Origin: Nakamurella flava
Lineage (GTDB): Bacteria > Actinomycetota > Actinomycetes > Mycobacteriales > Nakamurellaceae
DNA length: 64,000 bases
Direction: 5' to 3'
Assembly: GCF_005298075.1 (NCBI RefSeq)
Contig: NZ_SZZH01000003.1
Location: 620,001 to 684,000, forward strand
Each line of letters starts with the position of its first letter. The stretch's first letter is position 1. The position numbers and the translations under genes were made by a program. Positions 33,511 through 42,770 of the stretch are shown one piece after another. The notes under the pieces were generated by a model, which worked only from the letters and a program-made list of their open reading frames with translations, made no database searches and had not been told where the DNA came from.

Positions 33511-34581
33511 GTGTCGCTTCTGTTGTCTCATCGGCCGTCCCGGCGGCCCGCCCTGCTCGTCCCCGCCGCCGCCCTGGCCCTGGTCGCTGGACTGACCGCC
33601 TGCTCGTCGTCCACCGGCTCGGCCGGGTCCACCACCACGGCGTCCACCGTCAGCACTTCCCCGTCGGCTACCTCTGCGGCCGTCTCCGGGAGTGCATCGG
33701 CCGCCGTCACCGCCGGCTACCCCGTCACTATCGACCACATCTTCGGGTCGACCACCATCGCCACCCAGCCCCAGCGTGTGGTCACCGTCGGCTTCAACGA
33801 GCAGGACTTCGCCCTCGCGCTCGGGGTCGTCCCGGTCGGCACCCGGGAGTTCATCGGCAACGACTTCGCCCGGCGACCGTGGGCGCAGGAGGCCCTCGGC
33901 GGAGCGACCATCCCCACCGTGGGCGAACAGCAACTCAACCTGGAGCAGATCGCGGCGGCCGATCCCGACCTGATCCTCGGCCCCTATGCGTTCCTCGACC
34001 AGAACATCTACGACCAGCTGTCGGCGATCGCCCCCACCGTCGGCGACCTGGCCCCGGCGGGAGCGGTCAGCTGGCAGCAGGAACTGGCCGCTGTCGGCAC
34101 CGCCCTGGACAAGTCCGCGCAGGCCCAGGAGCTCGCCGCTTCCGTCGAACAGCGGTTCACCGACGCGAAGACGGCCCATCCCGAGTTCGCCGGGAAGACC
34201 CTCGCCCTGGTGCTGCTCCTGGACAGCGGCTACTACGTCCTCGAGCCGACGGATCCGCGGATGCGGTTCTTCACCGACCTCGGCTTCAGTGCGCCCTCCG
34301 TCACCGGGCAGATCGCCGCCGAGAACACGGCCGACCTGAACGCCGACGTGGTCGCCGTCCTCGGCGCCGCCCAGGCCGAGTTCACCGCCGACCCGCTGGT
34401 GCAGAACCTGCCCGCCGTGACGGAGAACCGGGTCGTCTACTTCGGCCCGTTCACGGGTGACTTCGCCGGAGCCCTCGGTTTCTCGAGCCCGCTGAGCCTG
34501 CCGTACGCACTGGATGTGGCCGTGCCCCGACTGGCCGCCGCGGCCGACGGCGACCCCGCCACCGTCCCCGACGCCGTCTGA
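33511..34581 (+). CDS. Iron-siderophore ABC transporter substrate-binding lipoprotein
   Basis: 356 aa from GTG 33511 (GGAG seven bases upstream). Lipobox LTAC after the hydrophobic helix, a Ser/Thr-rich linker, then a FecB/FhuD-type periplasmic-binding fold: VTIDHIFGSTTIATQPQRVVTVGFNEQDFALALGVVPVGT, AAADPDLILGPYAFLDQNIYDQLSAIAPTV and LPAVTENRVVYFG. This class captures ferric siderophores for import. No permease or ATPase gene is adjacent, so it must use transporter parts coded elsewhere. Iron-dependent repression is implied by the upstream box. Confidence 0.92.
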   Translation: MSLLLSHRPSRRPALLVPAAALALVAGLTACSSSTGSAGSTTTASTVSTSPSATSAAVSGSASAAVTAGYPVTIDHIFGSTTIATQPQRVVTVGFNEQDFALALGVVPVGTREFIGNDFARRPWAQEALGGATIPTVGEQQLNLEQIAAADPDLILGPYAFLDQNIYDQLSAIAPTVGDLAPAGAVSWQQELAAVGTALDKSAQAQELAASVEQRFTDAKTAHPEFAGKTLALVLLLDSGYYVLEPTDPRMRFFTDLGFSAPSVTGQIAAENTADLNADVVAVLGAAQAEFTADPLVQNLPAVTENRVVYFGPFTGDFAGALGFSSPLSLPYALDVAVPRLAAAADGDPATVPDAV

Positions 34582-34591
34582 TCACCGAGCC

Positions 34592-34628
34592 TGGAGCGTC
34601 GTGCTCGCCACGCGGGCACGACGCTCCA
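34592..34628. terminator. Bidirectional terminator hairpin
   Basis: TGGAGCGTCGTGC (34592-34604) and GCACGACGCTCCA (34616-34628) form a perfect 13-bp stem between the convergent siderophore-binding gene and the membrane gene at 34637. Confidence 0.88.
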
Positions 34629-34636
34629 CGATCGGC

Positions 34637-35104
34637 TCAGCCCGCGGGGTGGGGCGGCCCGTCCGGCGAACGCCGGGTCTGCCAGAGGTACATCAGGCCG
34701 ATGACCGGCAGGATCACCGGGACGTACCCGTAGCCACTGCCGAAGCGCGACCAGACCGTGTCACGGGGGAAGGCGGCGCCGTCGAAGATCGACAGCAGCC
34801 CGACGACCAGCACCCCGGCCATCTCGGTGCCGACCGCGGCCCAGGCCAACGGACGGGACCAGCTCCGGTCGGTGACCAGACCGACGGTCGCGGCGACGTA
34901 GACGACCCCGGAGAACAGGGACAACGCGTACGCCAGCGGGGCCGCGTCGAACTGGGTGGTGATCTGCACGATCCCGCGGGCCGTCGCCGCCAGCGCGAAC
35001 ACCGCGTAGAGGGCGATCAGCACCCGGCGAGGGCCCGTCGGCGGGCCCTCCAGCTCGGTCCGGTCGACCGCATCCGGCGCCGGGTCGCGGAGCGGCTCAG
35101 ACAT
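34637..35104 (-). CDS. Four-helix integral membrane protein
   Basis: 155 aa with four predicted membrane segments (VLIALYAVFALAATARGIV, LAYALSLFSGVVYVAATVG, LAWAAVGTEMAGVLVVGLL and VPVILPVIGLMYLW), an acidic N-terminus and a Pro-rich C-terminus. The TRSWSRPLAW-like loop and the VWSRFGSGYGYVPVILP segment recur in uncharacterised actinobacterial membrane proteins. The ATG lies eight bases inside the upstream gene, so translation is coupled. Function unknown. Confidence 0.8.
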   Translation of the reverse strand: MSEPLRDPAPDAVDRTELEGPPTGPRRVLIALYAVFALAATARGIVQITTQFDAAPLAYALSLFSGVVYVAATVGLVTDRSWSRPLAWAAVGTEMAGVLVVGLLSIFDGAAFPRDTVWSRFGSGYGYVPVILPVIGLMYLWQTRRSPDGPPHPAG

Positions 35105-35459
35105 GGCCCTGCCAGAGCTGCAGCAAACGCAACGTCATCACGGCGACCACCACCGCAGTGAAGCACAGGGCGATCGACCCCCACCGGGTCCGCTCCAGCC
35201 GGGCGAGATAGAACCCCAGCGCGAGCGGGGCCAGGATGCCCACCGAGTACGCGATGAACGTCACCGGCTCGGTGACGCTGGCCCCACCGGCCAGCCGGAC
35301 GAGGGCGATCACCGTCTGCACCAGCAAGCCGGCCTCCACGACGATGGCGCCCCACATCTGCGCCTCGGTCGTCGGGCGGCGACGGTAGGCCTGCCACCCC
35401 GTCCACGCGGCGAGAACCAGACCGGCGGTCAGCACGCCGTACCCGAGCCAGGAGATCAC
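35097..35459 (-). CDS. Small integral membrane protein
   Basis: 120 aa, three to four membrane segments (WLGYGVLTAGLVLAAWTGW, AIVVEAGLLVQTVIALV, IAYSVGILAPLALGFYLA and IALCFTAVVVAVMTLRL). The start is GTG 35459. It overlaps the next gene by eight bases, so the two membrane proteins are probably made together and may form one complex. I do not recognise a function. Confidence 0.8.
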   Translation of the reverse strand: MISWLGYGVLTAGLVLAAWTGWQAYRRRPTTEAQMWGAIVVEAGLLVQTVIALVRLAGGASVTEPVTFIAYSVGILAPLALGFYLARLERTRWGSIALCFTAVVVAVMTLRLLQLWQGHV

Positions 35460-35592
35460 GGCACCACGCTAAACGGGCGGCGCGGCCCGGCCGGACGATC
35501 CGCGTCGGGGGAGCCGGATCGACCACCGGCCCGCGAGCACCGAACGGGCGGAACTCCCGACGGCCGGGTGGGGCGTTGCTACCGTCGGCGGC

Positions 35593-37539
35593 GTGTCAGT
35601 ACCCCCCACCCCCACCTCCCGAGCCGCCGGCCCGCCGCCACGTCGGACGCCGCGGCCGACCGGACCGGAGCGCCCGACCGCGGCGACGCCTTCCGACCTA
35701 CTGCCCGGGGTGTTGCTGTTCGTCGCGGGTCTGCTCGTCGGGGTCGCCGCCCTCGTCGGGGTGGTCGCCGCCGCCGACGGCGGACCCCGGGGTGGGGTGC
35801 CGGTGGCCGCGTTCGTCGCCGCCCTCCCGGGCCTGGCCGCCCTCGTCCTCGGGGCCCGCCGGCCGACCGCCGGGCTGGCCCTCGCGGCCGCCGCCGGCTG
35901 GTGGGGCCTGGCCCGGCTGCTGAACGACCTGTCGCTGCTCGGCGATCCGGGGGCCGTCGTGCGTCCCGAGTTGTTCGCCGAGACCTCCGCCCGTTCGCAG
36001 CCGTTCGGCTCGGCGTCCGGGGTGGGGGTGCTGCTGGTGGCCGACGTGCTCGCGATCGCCGCCGCGGTGCTGGCCACCCGGGCCGTCGCCCCCCGACTCC
36101 TGCCGGATCGGCCGACCGCGTCATCGCTGTTCGGCGACCCGGGCGCGGCCGAGGACGCCCCCGAAACCGGGCCCGCGACTTCCGGGCGAACCCGCTGGTC
36201 CCTGCCGGTGGTGCTGGTCGGGTTGCTCGGGGTGGTACTCGTCGCCGTCGGGGCGCTCGATCCGGGATATGTGGGCGGGTTCCTGGACCTCCGGGCGCTC
36301 CCACCCGGGACCACCCTGCTCGGGGTGCTCGGACTCGGCCTCGCCGTCATCGTCGCCGCGGGCCTCGTCCTGGTCGCCGGGGCCACCCGCCGTTCGCTGG
36401 CCGTCCCGCTGCTGGTGGGGTCGGCCCTGGCGGCCGCCGTGCCCTTCCTGGTGGCCCTGGTCGTGGTCATCGCCTGGAGCGATGACCGGCCTCCGGGCCT
36501 GGCCGGGTCCATCTGGTGGGGCCTGGCCGGCGCGGTGCTGCTCGGCGTGGCCGGCCTGCTGGCCCCGCGGGACGAAGACGCCGACAGCGGCCACGCGGCC
36601 GAACGGCCGATGGCCGCCACCGGACCGTCCGACGACGGGTCGCGGTTCACGCTGCTGAGTGGGGTGCTGGCCCTCGTCGGCGGCGCGGCATGCCTCGGGG
36701 CGGCAGTCGCCCCGTTCCTACTCCTCGACGGGGCGGAACCCGTCGGCGCGACCGCCGAGGTGGTCGCCCCGCTCGCCGCCCCCTTCGTGGTCGCCTCGGT
36801 GCCGCTGCTCCTCGCCGGGGTCCTTACGCTGGCCGCGCCGACCCGCCGGGCCGGGCTGGTCGCGGCCGGGGTCGTCTGGGCCGGGCCGCTGCTGGCGTCG
36901 ACCCAGGCCCTGGCCGTCCGCGAGGCCGTGCTGTTCAGCGCCGCCCGCCCGGTCGACAACGGGCGGGCCATGGCCGTGCCGACCTGGACCGACGGCACCG
37001 GGTTCTGGCTGGCCTGGTCGGCGGTGCTGGCCGCCCTCGCCGCGGCCGTCCTCGGGGCCGTCGCCGCTCGCCGGTTGGCCGACGCCGTGACCCAGATCCA
37101 CGACGACGTCTCGGTGGCCGAGAGTCGTCCGGTCCGGACCGGGGCGGCCATCGGCCTCGCCGTCCTCACACTCGTCGCCCTGAGCCTGCCGGTCTGGAGC
37201 ACCCTGGGCACCGGGGCGTCGAGCACGCTGCTGTCCGGCTACGACGTCCAGACCTGGGGACACTGGGCCGTGGCCATCGCGGTCCTCATCGCGGTCGCCG
37301 CCGCGGCCCGCACCCTGCGGACCGACGTCGCCATCGCCGCACCCCTGGCGGCCGCGGCCGCGGCCGTTCAGCCCCTGCTGGTGCCCGCGGCGATCCGCGG
37401 CCAGGTCGGGTTCACCTGGGGCGCCGGGCTCTGGCTGATCGGCGCGCTCGTCGTGGCGCTCATCGCGTCCGCACCGGTCTTCGGCGCCCAGGCCAAGCGC
37501 ATCCGCCCGCGAACGGACCGCGCCCGGCTGCCCGCCTGA
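35593..37539 (+). CDS. Large polytopic membrane protein
   Basis: 648 aa with about 14 hydrophobic segments after a Pro/Arg-rich cytoplasmic start. Residues from about 30 to 160 form one helical block. A soluble loop follows (DRPTASSLFGDPGAAEDAPE), then the remaining helices and a basic tail. No transporter motif or catalytic signature is visible. GTG 35593 is preceded by TACCGT, then nine bases, the arrangement of a leaderless promoter. Its low complexity (Ala, Val, Leu, Gly) makes homology by eye unreliable. The gene lies just upstream of sucC but ends 290 bases before it. Confidence 0.75.
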   Translation: MSVPPTPTSRAAGPPPRRTPRPTGPERPTAATPSDLLPGVLLFVAGLLVGVAALVGVVAAADGGPRGGVPVAAFVAALPGLAALVLGARRPTAGLALAAAAGWWGLARLLNDLSLLGDPGAVVRPELFAETSARSQPFGSASGVGVLLVADVLAIAAAVLATRAVAPRLLPDRPTASSLFGDPGAAEDAPETGPATSGRTRWSLPVVLVGLLGVVLVAVGALDPGYVGGFLDLRALPPGTTLLGVLGLGLAVIVAAGLVLVAGATRRSLAVPLLVGSALAAAVPFLVALVVVIAWSDDRPPGLAGSIWWGLAGAVLLGVAGLLAPRDEDADSGHAAERPMAATGPSDDGSRFTLLSGVLALVGGAACLGAAVAPFLLLDGAEPVGATAEVVAPLAAPFVVASVPLLLAGVLTLAAPTRRAGLVAAGVVWAGPLLASTQALAVREAVLFSAARPVDNGRAMAVPTWTDGTGFWLAWSAVLAALAAAVLGAVAARRLADAVTQIHDDVSVAESRPVRTGAAIGLAVLTLVALSLPVWSTLGTGASSTLLSGYDVQTWGHWAVAIAVLIAVAAAARTLRTDVAIAAPLAAAAAAVQPLLVPAAIRGQVGFTWGAGLWLIGALVVALIASAPVFGAQAKRIRPRTDRARLPA

Positions 37540-37581
37540 CCGACCGACTCGTACCCAGGTGCGGCGAACAGGACATCTGCG

Positions 37582-37647
37582 CCGGTCCGGGGCGGGAAAC
37601 CCCGGATGAATGTGGCCAGAGCCACGGTCCCGGTGGGGGAGGACCGG
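37582..37647 (+). other. Possible three-way-junction RNA in the sucC upstream region
   Basis: CCGGTCC (37582-37588) pairs with GGACCGG (37641-37647). Inside are GGGG/CCCC with a seven-base loop (37589-37603) and GTGGC-CAGA-GCCAC (37612-37625). It lies in the 290-base gap before sucC. A -10-like TAGGGT (about 37671-37676) within GGTGAC...GTCACC follows downstream, so the fold may lie before, not in, the sucC leader. It matches no riboswitch I know. Confidence 0.35.
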
Positions 37648-37829
37648 GTCTGCACGTCGGACGAGGTGACTAGGGTCCATGAGGTCACCGGTCCGTGGGC
37701 GCCCGAGGTGGTCAGCCGAGCGACGCCGGAGCGGTGATCCGCCCGATTGTTCGAATGGCCGGCGCTGCGGTGCCGTCCGATCCGAGGAGCCGACCGCCAT
37801 CCCGGCGGCGGCCCCGCCAGGGAGACCAC

Positions 37830-38999
37830 GTGGATCTGTACGAGTACCAAGCCAAGGACATGTTCCGTGAGCACGGCGTCCCCGCTCCGGCGGGTCGTGT
37901 CGTCCGTTCCGTGGACGATGCCGCGGCCGCCGCCGAAGAATTCGGGCTGCCGGTCATGGTCAAGTCCCAGGTGAAGATCGGCGGCCGCGGCAAGGCCGGC
38001 GGCGTCAAGTTCTCGCCGACCATCGACAAGGTCCGGGAGAACGCCGGCAACATCCTCGGCCTGGACATCAAGGGCCACATCACCCGGCAGATCCTCATCG
38101 CCCCGGCGTCCGACATCGCCGAGGAGTACTACGTCTCGTTCCTGCTGGACCGGGCGAACCGCACGTTCCTGGCCATGGCCACCCACGAGGGCGGCATGGA
38201 GATCGAGCAGCTGGCCGAGGAGCGCCCCGACGCGCTCGCCAAGATCCCGGTCGACGCCCTGACCGGGGTCGACCTGCGCAAGGCCGAGGAGATCGCCGAC
38301 GCCGGCAAGTTCCCGGCCGAGGTCCGCGACCAGGTCATCCAGATCCTCATCAAGCTGTGGGAGACCTTCGAGGCCGAGGACGCCACCCTCGTCGAGGTCA
38401 ACCCGCTCGTCCGCACCCCCGAGGGTGAAGTCATCGCCCTCGACGGCAAGGTCTCGCTCGACGAGAACGCCGCCTTCCGCCACCCGGACCACGCCGCGCT
38501 GGCCGACGCCGAGGCCGAGAACCCGCTCGAGGTCCGGGCCAAGGAGAAGGGTCTGAACTACGTCAAGCTGGACGGCCAGGTCGGCATCATCGGCAACGGC
38601 GCGGGCCTGGTCATGTCCACCCTGGACGTCGTCGCCTACGCCGGTGAGCAGCACGGCGGGGTCACCCCGGCCAACTTCCTGGACATCGGCGGCGGCGCCA
38701 GCGCCGAGGTGATGGCCAACGGGCTGGACATCATCCTGTCCGACCCGGACGTCCGCTCCGTGTTCGTCAACGTCTTCGGCGGCATCACCGCCTGTGACGC
38801 CGTTGCCAACGGCATCGTCAAGGCCCTCGAGATCCTCGGCGACGCGGCCACCAAGCCGCTCGTCGTCCGCCTCGACGGCAACAACGTCGAGGAGGGCCGT
38901 CGCATCCTCAACGAGGCCGCCCACCCGCTCGTCACCCAGTCCGACACGATGGACGCCGGCGCCGACAAGGCCGCCGAGCTCGCGCACGCAGGAGTCTGA
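37830..38999 (+). CDS. sucC: Succinyl-CoA synthetase beta subunit
   Basis: 389 aa. GTG 37830 has GGGAG six bases upstream; the longer open frame is not needed. ATP-grasp fold: [20 protein letters not shown] at the start, [18 protein letters not shown], then [26 protein letters not shown], a nucleotide/Mg2+ region, and the CoA-ligase domain [41 protein letters not shown] and [13 protein letters not shown]. It makes succinate and ATP or GTP from succinyl-CoA in the TCA cycle, with SucD. The sucD ATG follows after five bases. Confidence 0.97.
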   Translation: MDLYEYQAKDMFREHGVPAPAGRVVRSVDDAAAAAEEFGLPVMVKSQVKIGGRGKAGGVKFSPTIDKVRENAGNILGLDIKGHITRQILIAPASDIAEEYYVSFLLDRANRTFLAMATHEGGMEIEQLAEERPDALAKIPVDALTGVDLRKAEEIADAGKFPAEVRDQVIQILIKLWETFEAEDATLVEVNPLVRTPEGEVIALDGKVSLDENAAFRHPDHAALADAEAENPLEVRAKEKGLNYVKLDGQVGIIGNGAGLVMSTLDVVAYAGEQHGGVTPANFLDIGGGASAEVMANGLDIILSDPDVRSVFVNVFGGITACDAVANGIVKALEILGDAATKPLVVRLDGNNVEEGRRILNEAAHPLVTQSDTMDAGADKAAELAHAGV

Positions 39000-39004
39000 A
39001 ACCG

Positions 39005-39886
39005 ATGGCCATCTTCCTGACCGAATCGTCCAAGGTCATCGTCCAGGGCATGACCGGCTCCGAGGGCATGAAGCACACCCGCCGCATGCTTGCCTCGGGC
39101 ACCCAGATCGTCGGCGGCGTCAACGCCCGTAAGGCCGGCACCACCGTCGAGATCGACGGCACCACCCTGCCGGTGTTCGGCACCGTCGCCGAGGCGATGA
39201 AGGAGACCGGCGCGGACGTCAGCGTGCTGTTCGTCCCGCCGGCGTTCACCAAGGACGCCATCATCGAGGCGATCGACGCCGAGATCCCGCTGGCCGTCGT
39301 CATCACCGAGGGCGTGCCGGTGCACGACTCGGCCAAGGCCTGGGCGCACGCCGTCGCCACCGGCAACAAGACCCGGATCATCGGGCCGAACTGCCCCGGC
39401 ATCATCTCGCCCGGCAAGTCCAACGCCGGCATCATCCCGGCCGACATCACCGGCCCCGGCAAGATCGGCCTGGTGTCGAAGTCGGGCACGCTGACCTACC
39501 AGATGATGTACGAGCTGCGCGATCTCGGGTTCTCGACGGCCATCGGCATCGGCGGTGACCCGATCATCGGCACCACCCACATCGACGCCATCGCCGCGTT
39601 CGAGGCCGACCCGGAGACCGAGGCCATCGTGATGATCGGCGAGATCGGCGGCGACGCCGAGGAGCGGGCCGCGGCCTACATCGCCGAGCACGTCACCAAG
39701 CCGGTCGTCGGCTACGTCGCCGGGTTCACCGCCCCCGAGGGCAAGACCATGGGTCACGCCGGCGCCATCGTCTCCGGTTCGGCCGGCACCGCGCAGGCCA
39801 AGAAGGACGCGCTCGAGGCCGTCGGCGTCAAGGTCGGCAAGACGCCGTCGGAGACCGCGCGTCTGCTGCGCGAGGTCATCGCTTAG
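39005..39886 (+). CDS. sucD: Succinyl-CoA synthetase alpha subunit
   Basis: 293 aa. CoA-binding Rossmann domain: [20 protein letters not shown], then [13 protein letters not shown]. The ligase part has [34 protein letters not shown] and [10 protein letters not shown], and [13 protein letters not shown] contains the phospho-His that carries phosphate between the substrates. Full length for the family. The sucC-sucD order and spacing, and a strong terminator after sucD, define a two-gene operon. Confidence 0.98.
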   Translation: MAIFLTESSKVIVQGMTGSEGMKHTRRMLASGTQIVGGVNARKAGTTVEIDGTTLPVFGTVAEAMKETGADVSVLFVPPAFTKDAIIEAIDAEIPLAVVITEGVPVHDSAKAWAHAVATGNKTRIIGPNCPGIISPGKSNAGIIPADITGPGKIGLVSKSGTLTYQMMYELRDLGFSTAIGIGGDPIIGTTHIDAIAAFEADPETEAIVMIGEIGGDAEERAAAYIAEHVTKPVVGYVAGFTAPEGKTMGHAGAIVSGSAGTAQAKKDALEAVGVKVGKTPSETARLLREVIA

Positions 39887-39904
39887 CTCATCGGCGAGAC
39901 CCTT

Positions 39905-39947
39905 CGTCGAGCCCGGGTGGACCCTTCCGGTCCGCCCGGGCTCGACG
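39905..39947 (+). terminator. Terminator hairpin after sucD
   Basis: CGTCGAGCCCGGGTGGACC (39905-39923) pairs with 39929-39947 (one G-T wobble) around a five-base loop, 19 bases after the sucD stop. Confidence 0.9.
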
Positions 39948-39966
39948 CGTTCTGCGGCCGTGGTTG

Positions 39967-40003
39967 CGGCGGACGAGCGTCGCTGAGCGTTCTTTTCCCG
40001 CCG
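39967..40003. repeat. Dispersed palindromic element, copy 2 (degenerate)
   Basis: CGGCGG (39967-39972) and CCGCCG (39998-40003) flank a GCGTCGCTGAGCG core and a TTTTCC tract, the layout of the element at 12998-13034. Here the outer stem is shorter. It lies between the sucD terminator and the promoter of the next gene. Function unknown. Confidence 0.5.
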
Positions 40004-40159
40004 GAGCGCCGACCCCGACGGGCCGCGATCGACGGTGACGACGTCCCGGGGAAGGGTCGAGGGCGCGGGTAGCGTCGATCGGGTCCGTTCGGGCCGCCCC
40101 AGGACGGTCCGCCGCAGACCGACCGGGCGCGAGCGGCCTGGCGAGGGGGAGCACCGAGG

Positions 40160-41083
40160 ATGAACCAGCCTGCACCCGAGCAGTCGACCGGAGCCGAGCG
40201 GTCCGGTGACCACCTGCCGGCGGCGGGCGACGCCGGCTGGGACGACGACGGCCGGGACACCGGGCCGGTGCCGGTTGTCCCGCGGTCCGGGGATCCGGCC
40301 GTTCGACCCGGAGGGGGTCCGCCACCCGTCGGGCCCGCCCCCACGACCGCGCCGCCGTTCGGTCCGCCTCCGGCGCCCCCGCCGTTCGGTCCGGCCGGCT
40401 TCGTCCCGCCCGGGGCGGTCGCCTACGGCGTCAGCACCGACGGGCCAGGGGTGCCGGACTCGCGGGCCGACGGGACCGGTGGCACCGGTGTTCCCCGGGC
40501 GCTGACCGCCGTCGTGGCCCTGCTGGGGATCGTCAACCTGATGGCCGGGTTCCTGCCCGAGGTCTCGCTCCCCGAGGCCACCCGCAACGCGGCCGCCAGT
40601 GTGTCCGTCTACGCCGTCGGTCCGGGTTGGGTGCCGTTGCTGCTGCTCATCGGGGGGCTCCTCGCTGCCGGGGCCCTGATGCCGGGGGGAGCGGACCTCC
40701 GGTTCGCCGCCGCGGCCGTGTCGGTGGCCGGTGCGATCGGCGCGGTCATCGGCCTGGGCATTCCGAACGGCTTCGAACAACTCCTGGGCAACGGACGCGG
40801 CAACGGCGCCGGCGCGCTCCTGCTCTTCATCGTCGGCACCATCCAGGCCGTCGTCGCCATCGCCGCGCACGTCATGGGCAGCGGTCCTCAGCAGCCTTCG
40901 GACCGGACCGCCGCCGGCCGGTGGTCGTCGGCGGCGCAGCGCCCTGCGGACAGCGGCTCGCACCCGTTCCCGGGCGGGCCGGTCACCTCCGGGTCGTCAC
41001 CCTGGGCGCCGGGGGCGGCGCCGCCCCCCGCCCCGCCCGCCGGGAGCGGCCCCGTCCAGTTCCCCGGCGGCCCCCGGCGCTGA
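40160..41083 (+). CDS. DUF5336-like membrane protein (Rv0954-type)
   Basis: 307 aa. A 110-residue Pro/Gly-rich cytoplasmic N-terminus (PPFGPPPAPPPFGP) leads to four membrane segments (ALTAVVALLGIVNLMAGFL, WVPLLLLIGGLLAAGALM, FAAAAVSVAGAIGAVIGLG and LLLFIVGTIQAVVAIAAHV). A second Pro/Gly/Ser-rich tail follows. Size, topology and position after sucCD match the mycobacterial 34-kDa antigen family. Such proteins are reported near sites of growth in mycobacteria, but a role here is unknown. Upstream, 40004-40159 shows no feature beyond GAGGGGGAG and GAGG just before the start. Confidence 0.8.
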   Translation: MNQPAPEQSTGAERSGDHLPAAGDAGWDDDGRDTGPVPVVPRSGDPAVRPGGGPPPVGPAPTTAPPFGPPPAPPPFGPAGFVPPGAVAYGVSTDGPGVPDSRADGTGGTGVPRALTAVVALLGIVNLMAGFLPEVSLPEATRNAAASVSVYAVGPGWVPLLLLIGGLLAAGALMPGGADLRFAAAAVSVAGAIGAVIGLGIPNGFEQLLGNGRGNGAGALLLFIVGTIQAVVAIAAHVMGSGPQQPSDRTAAGRWSSAAQRPADSGSHPFPGGPVTSGSSPWAPGAAPPPAPPAGSGPVQFPGGPRR

Positions 41084-41150
41084 CGGCCGTGGCCGCCGCC
41101 GGTCGGCGTGCTTCCCCGACGGCCCCGCGGTCCTGGGGTGAAATGGTCGG

Positions 41151-42770
41151 ATGAGCCGACAGCTGGTCGAGGAGCGGCCGACCGCCGTCGACCCACCCGA
41201 CCGCAAGCGCCCCATGGAGTGGGCCGACCTGTGGAACGCGTTCCCGGCCGGTACCTGGGTGGCCGCCGCAGCGGCGGTCCGCGGGGCGGTGGTCGCCGTC
41301 ACGGGGATCGTCGCCACGATCAGCCTGGCCGTCGTGATCTGGGCGATCACCCCCCAGTCCGGAGACGACGCCACGGCCGCCCTGCACGCCGGGTTCGCGG
41401 CGCTCGCCGCGGCCAACCTGCTCCCCATCAGCATCGGCGGCGTCGCGTTCCGGTTGTCGCCGCTGCTGCTGACCCTGCTACTGGGTGTGCTGCTCGCCTC
41501 GACCGCCCGGCGCGGCCGGTTCCGACCGACCGGTCGGGCTCAGGAGGCGATGGTCACCCTGGTCGGCGGCGGGGTCTACGGCCTGCTCGTCCTGGTCCTC
41601 ACCCGCGGTTTCGGTGACGAGGGCGTCGTCGCCCCCGGCGTGGGCCCGTTCGTCGTCGGCGTACTGGGTTTCGCCGTGGGCACCCTGGGGCGGGACTCGG
41701 CCTGCCGGGCCTGGTGGCGGGCCATCGTTCCGCAGTGGGTGACGGTCGCCGTCCGCGCCACAACGGTGGGGTCCGTCGCGCTGTTCGGCGGCGCGGCCGC
41801 CCTGTTCGCCGTCTCCCTGGGCCTGCACTTCTCGTCCGCCCTCACGGTCGGGTCGGCCATCGCCCCCGACGGTCTGGACGGCGCCGGTCTCGCGCTGCTC
41901 AGCGTCGTCTACCTCCCGAACGCCGTGCTGGCCACCCTGGGGTACAGCCTGGGGGCCGGCGTGCACGTCGGGCCCGGTTCGTACCTGCCGTGGGGGGCCA
42001 CCCCCGCCGAACTGCCCGGCCTGCCGTTGCTGGCTGCCCTGCCCACCGCGCCGGGCCCGTCTGCAGCCCTGGCCGCGCTGGCCGTCCCGGTGATCGCCGC
42101 CGGTCTGCTCGGCTGGACCGTGGTCCGCGGGGGTCTGCCGACCCGGCAGGACCGCGTGCTGGCCGCGGTGACCGCCGCCGTGATGAGCGCGGTCGTCGTG
42201 GGGCTGGCCGTGTTCGCCGCCGGTGGCGGGGTCGGCGCCGGACGCTGGGCGGACATCGGCTCGTCGGCCCCGGTCGCGGCCGCTGTGGTCGCGGTCGGCT
42301 TCGCGTTGGTCGGCGGGGCCGTCGCCGCCCTCACGGCCGTGCGCACGGTGCCGTGGCGGCTGGGCCGGGTGTCCAGCCGGCCGGCCCAGCGCCGTCCCCG
42401 GACCACCCGGCGTCCTGCTTCGGCCGCCTCGCGATCGGCCGCCGCGGGGGCCGGGCCGGCTGTCGCCGGGACCGAGATCGCAGACGACGACCAGGAGGCC
42501 GTGCCGGACGACGAAGTCGCGAGCGCCGACGAGGCGACGGTCGACGGTGACCCGACCGACGACACCATGGACGAGAACACCACGGACGACGACGAGTCGG
42601 CCGACGTCGCGGGCGACGCCGCCGGGATCGATGACGCTGACGCGTCCGCCGAGGCCGACACGGACGATGCGCACACGGACGAGATCGACACGGACGACAC
42701 GGACGACGCGGACGACCGGCCGACGACCCCGCCGGCGAGCGACGCCACACCCCCGGCCGACCGGGGCTGA
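41151..42770 (+). CDS. DUF6350 family membrane protein (Rv0955-type)
   Basis: 539 aa. About 9-10 membrane helices occupy residues 25-400; AGFAALAAANLLPISIGGVAFRLSPLLLTLLLG and LPNAVLATLGYSLGAGVHVGPGSYLPWG are the most family-like blocks. The last 130 residues are soluble: Pro/Arg-rich first, then a very acidic tail of Asp, Glu, Ala and Thr (units such as DTDDTDDADD). It sits between the DUF5336 gene and purN, exactly as Rv0955 does in mycobacteria. The stop codon is part of the first unit of a 46-bp tandem repeat. Confidence 0.85.
   Translation: MSRQLVEERPTAVDPPDRKRPMEWADLWNAFPAGTWVAAAAAVRGAVVAVTGIVATISLAVVIWAITPQSGDDATAALHAGFAALAAANLLPISIGGVAFRLSPLLLTLLLGVLLASTARRGRFRPTGRAQEAMVTLVGGGVYGLLVLVLTRGFGDEGVVAPGVGPFVVGVLGFAVGTLGRDSACRAWWRAIVPQWVTVAVRATTVGSVALFGGAAALFAVSLGLHFSSALTVGSAIAPDGLDGAGLALLSVVYLPNAVLATLGYSLGAGVHVGPGSYLPWGATPAELPGLPLLAALPTAPGPSAALAALAVPVIAAGLLGWTVVRGGLPTRQDRVLAAVTAAVMSAVVVGLAVFAAGGGVGAGRWADIGSSAPVAAAVVAVGFALVGGAVAALTAVRTVPWRLGRVSSRPAQRRPRTTRRPASAASRSAAAGAGPAVAGTEIADDDQEAVPDDEVASADEATVDGDPTDDTMDENTTDDDESADVAGDAAGIDDADASAEADTDDAHTDEIDTDDTDDADDRPTTPPASDATPPADRG

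Noticed and set aside
37555-37660. Cobalamin riboswitch before sucC
   Set aside because: Only GGGAA and GCCAC fragments agree; the B12-box order and spacing do not, and sucC is not a usual target.
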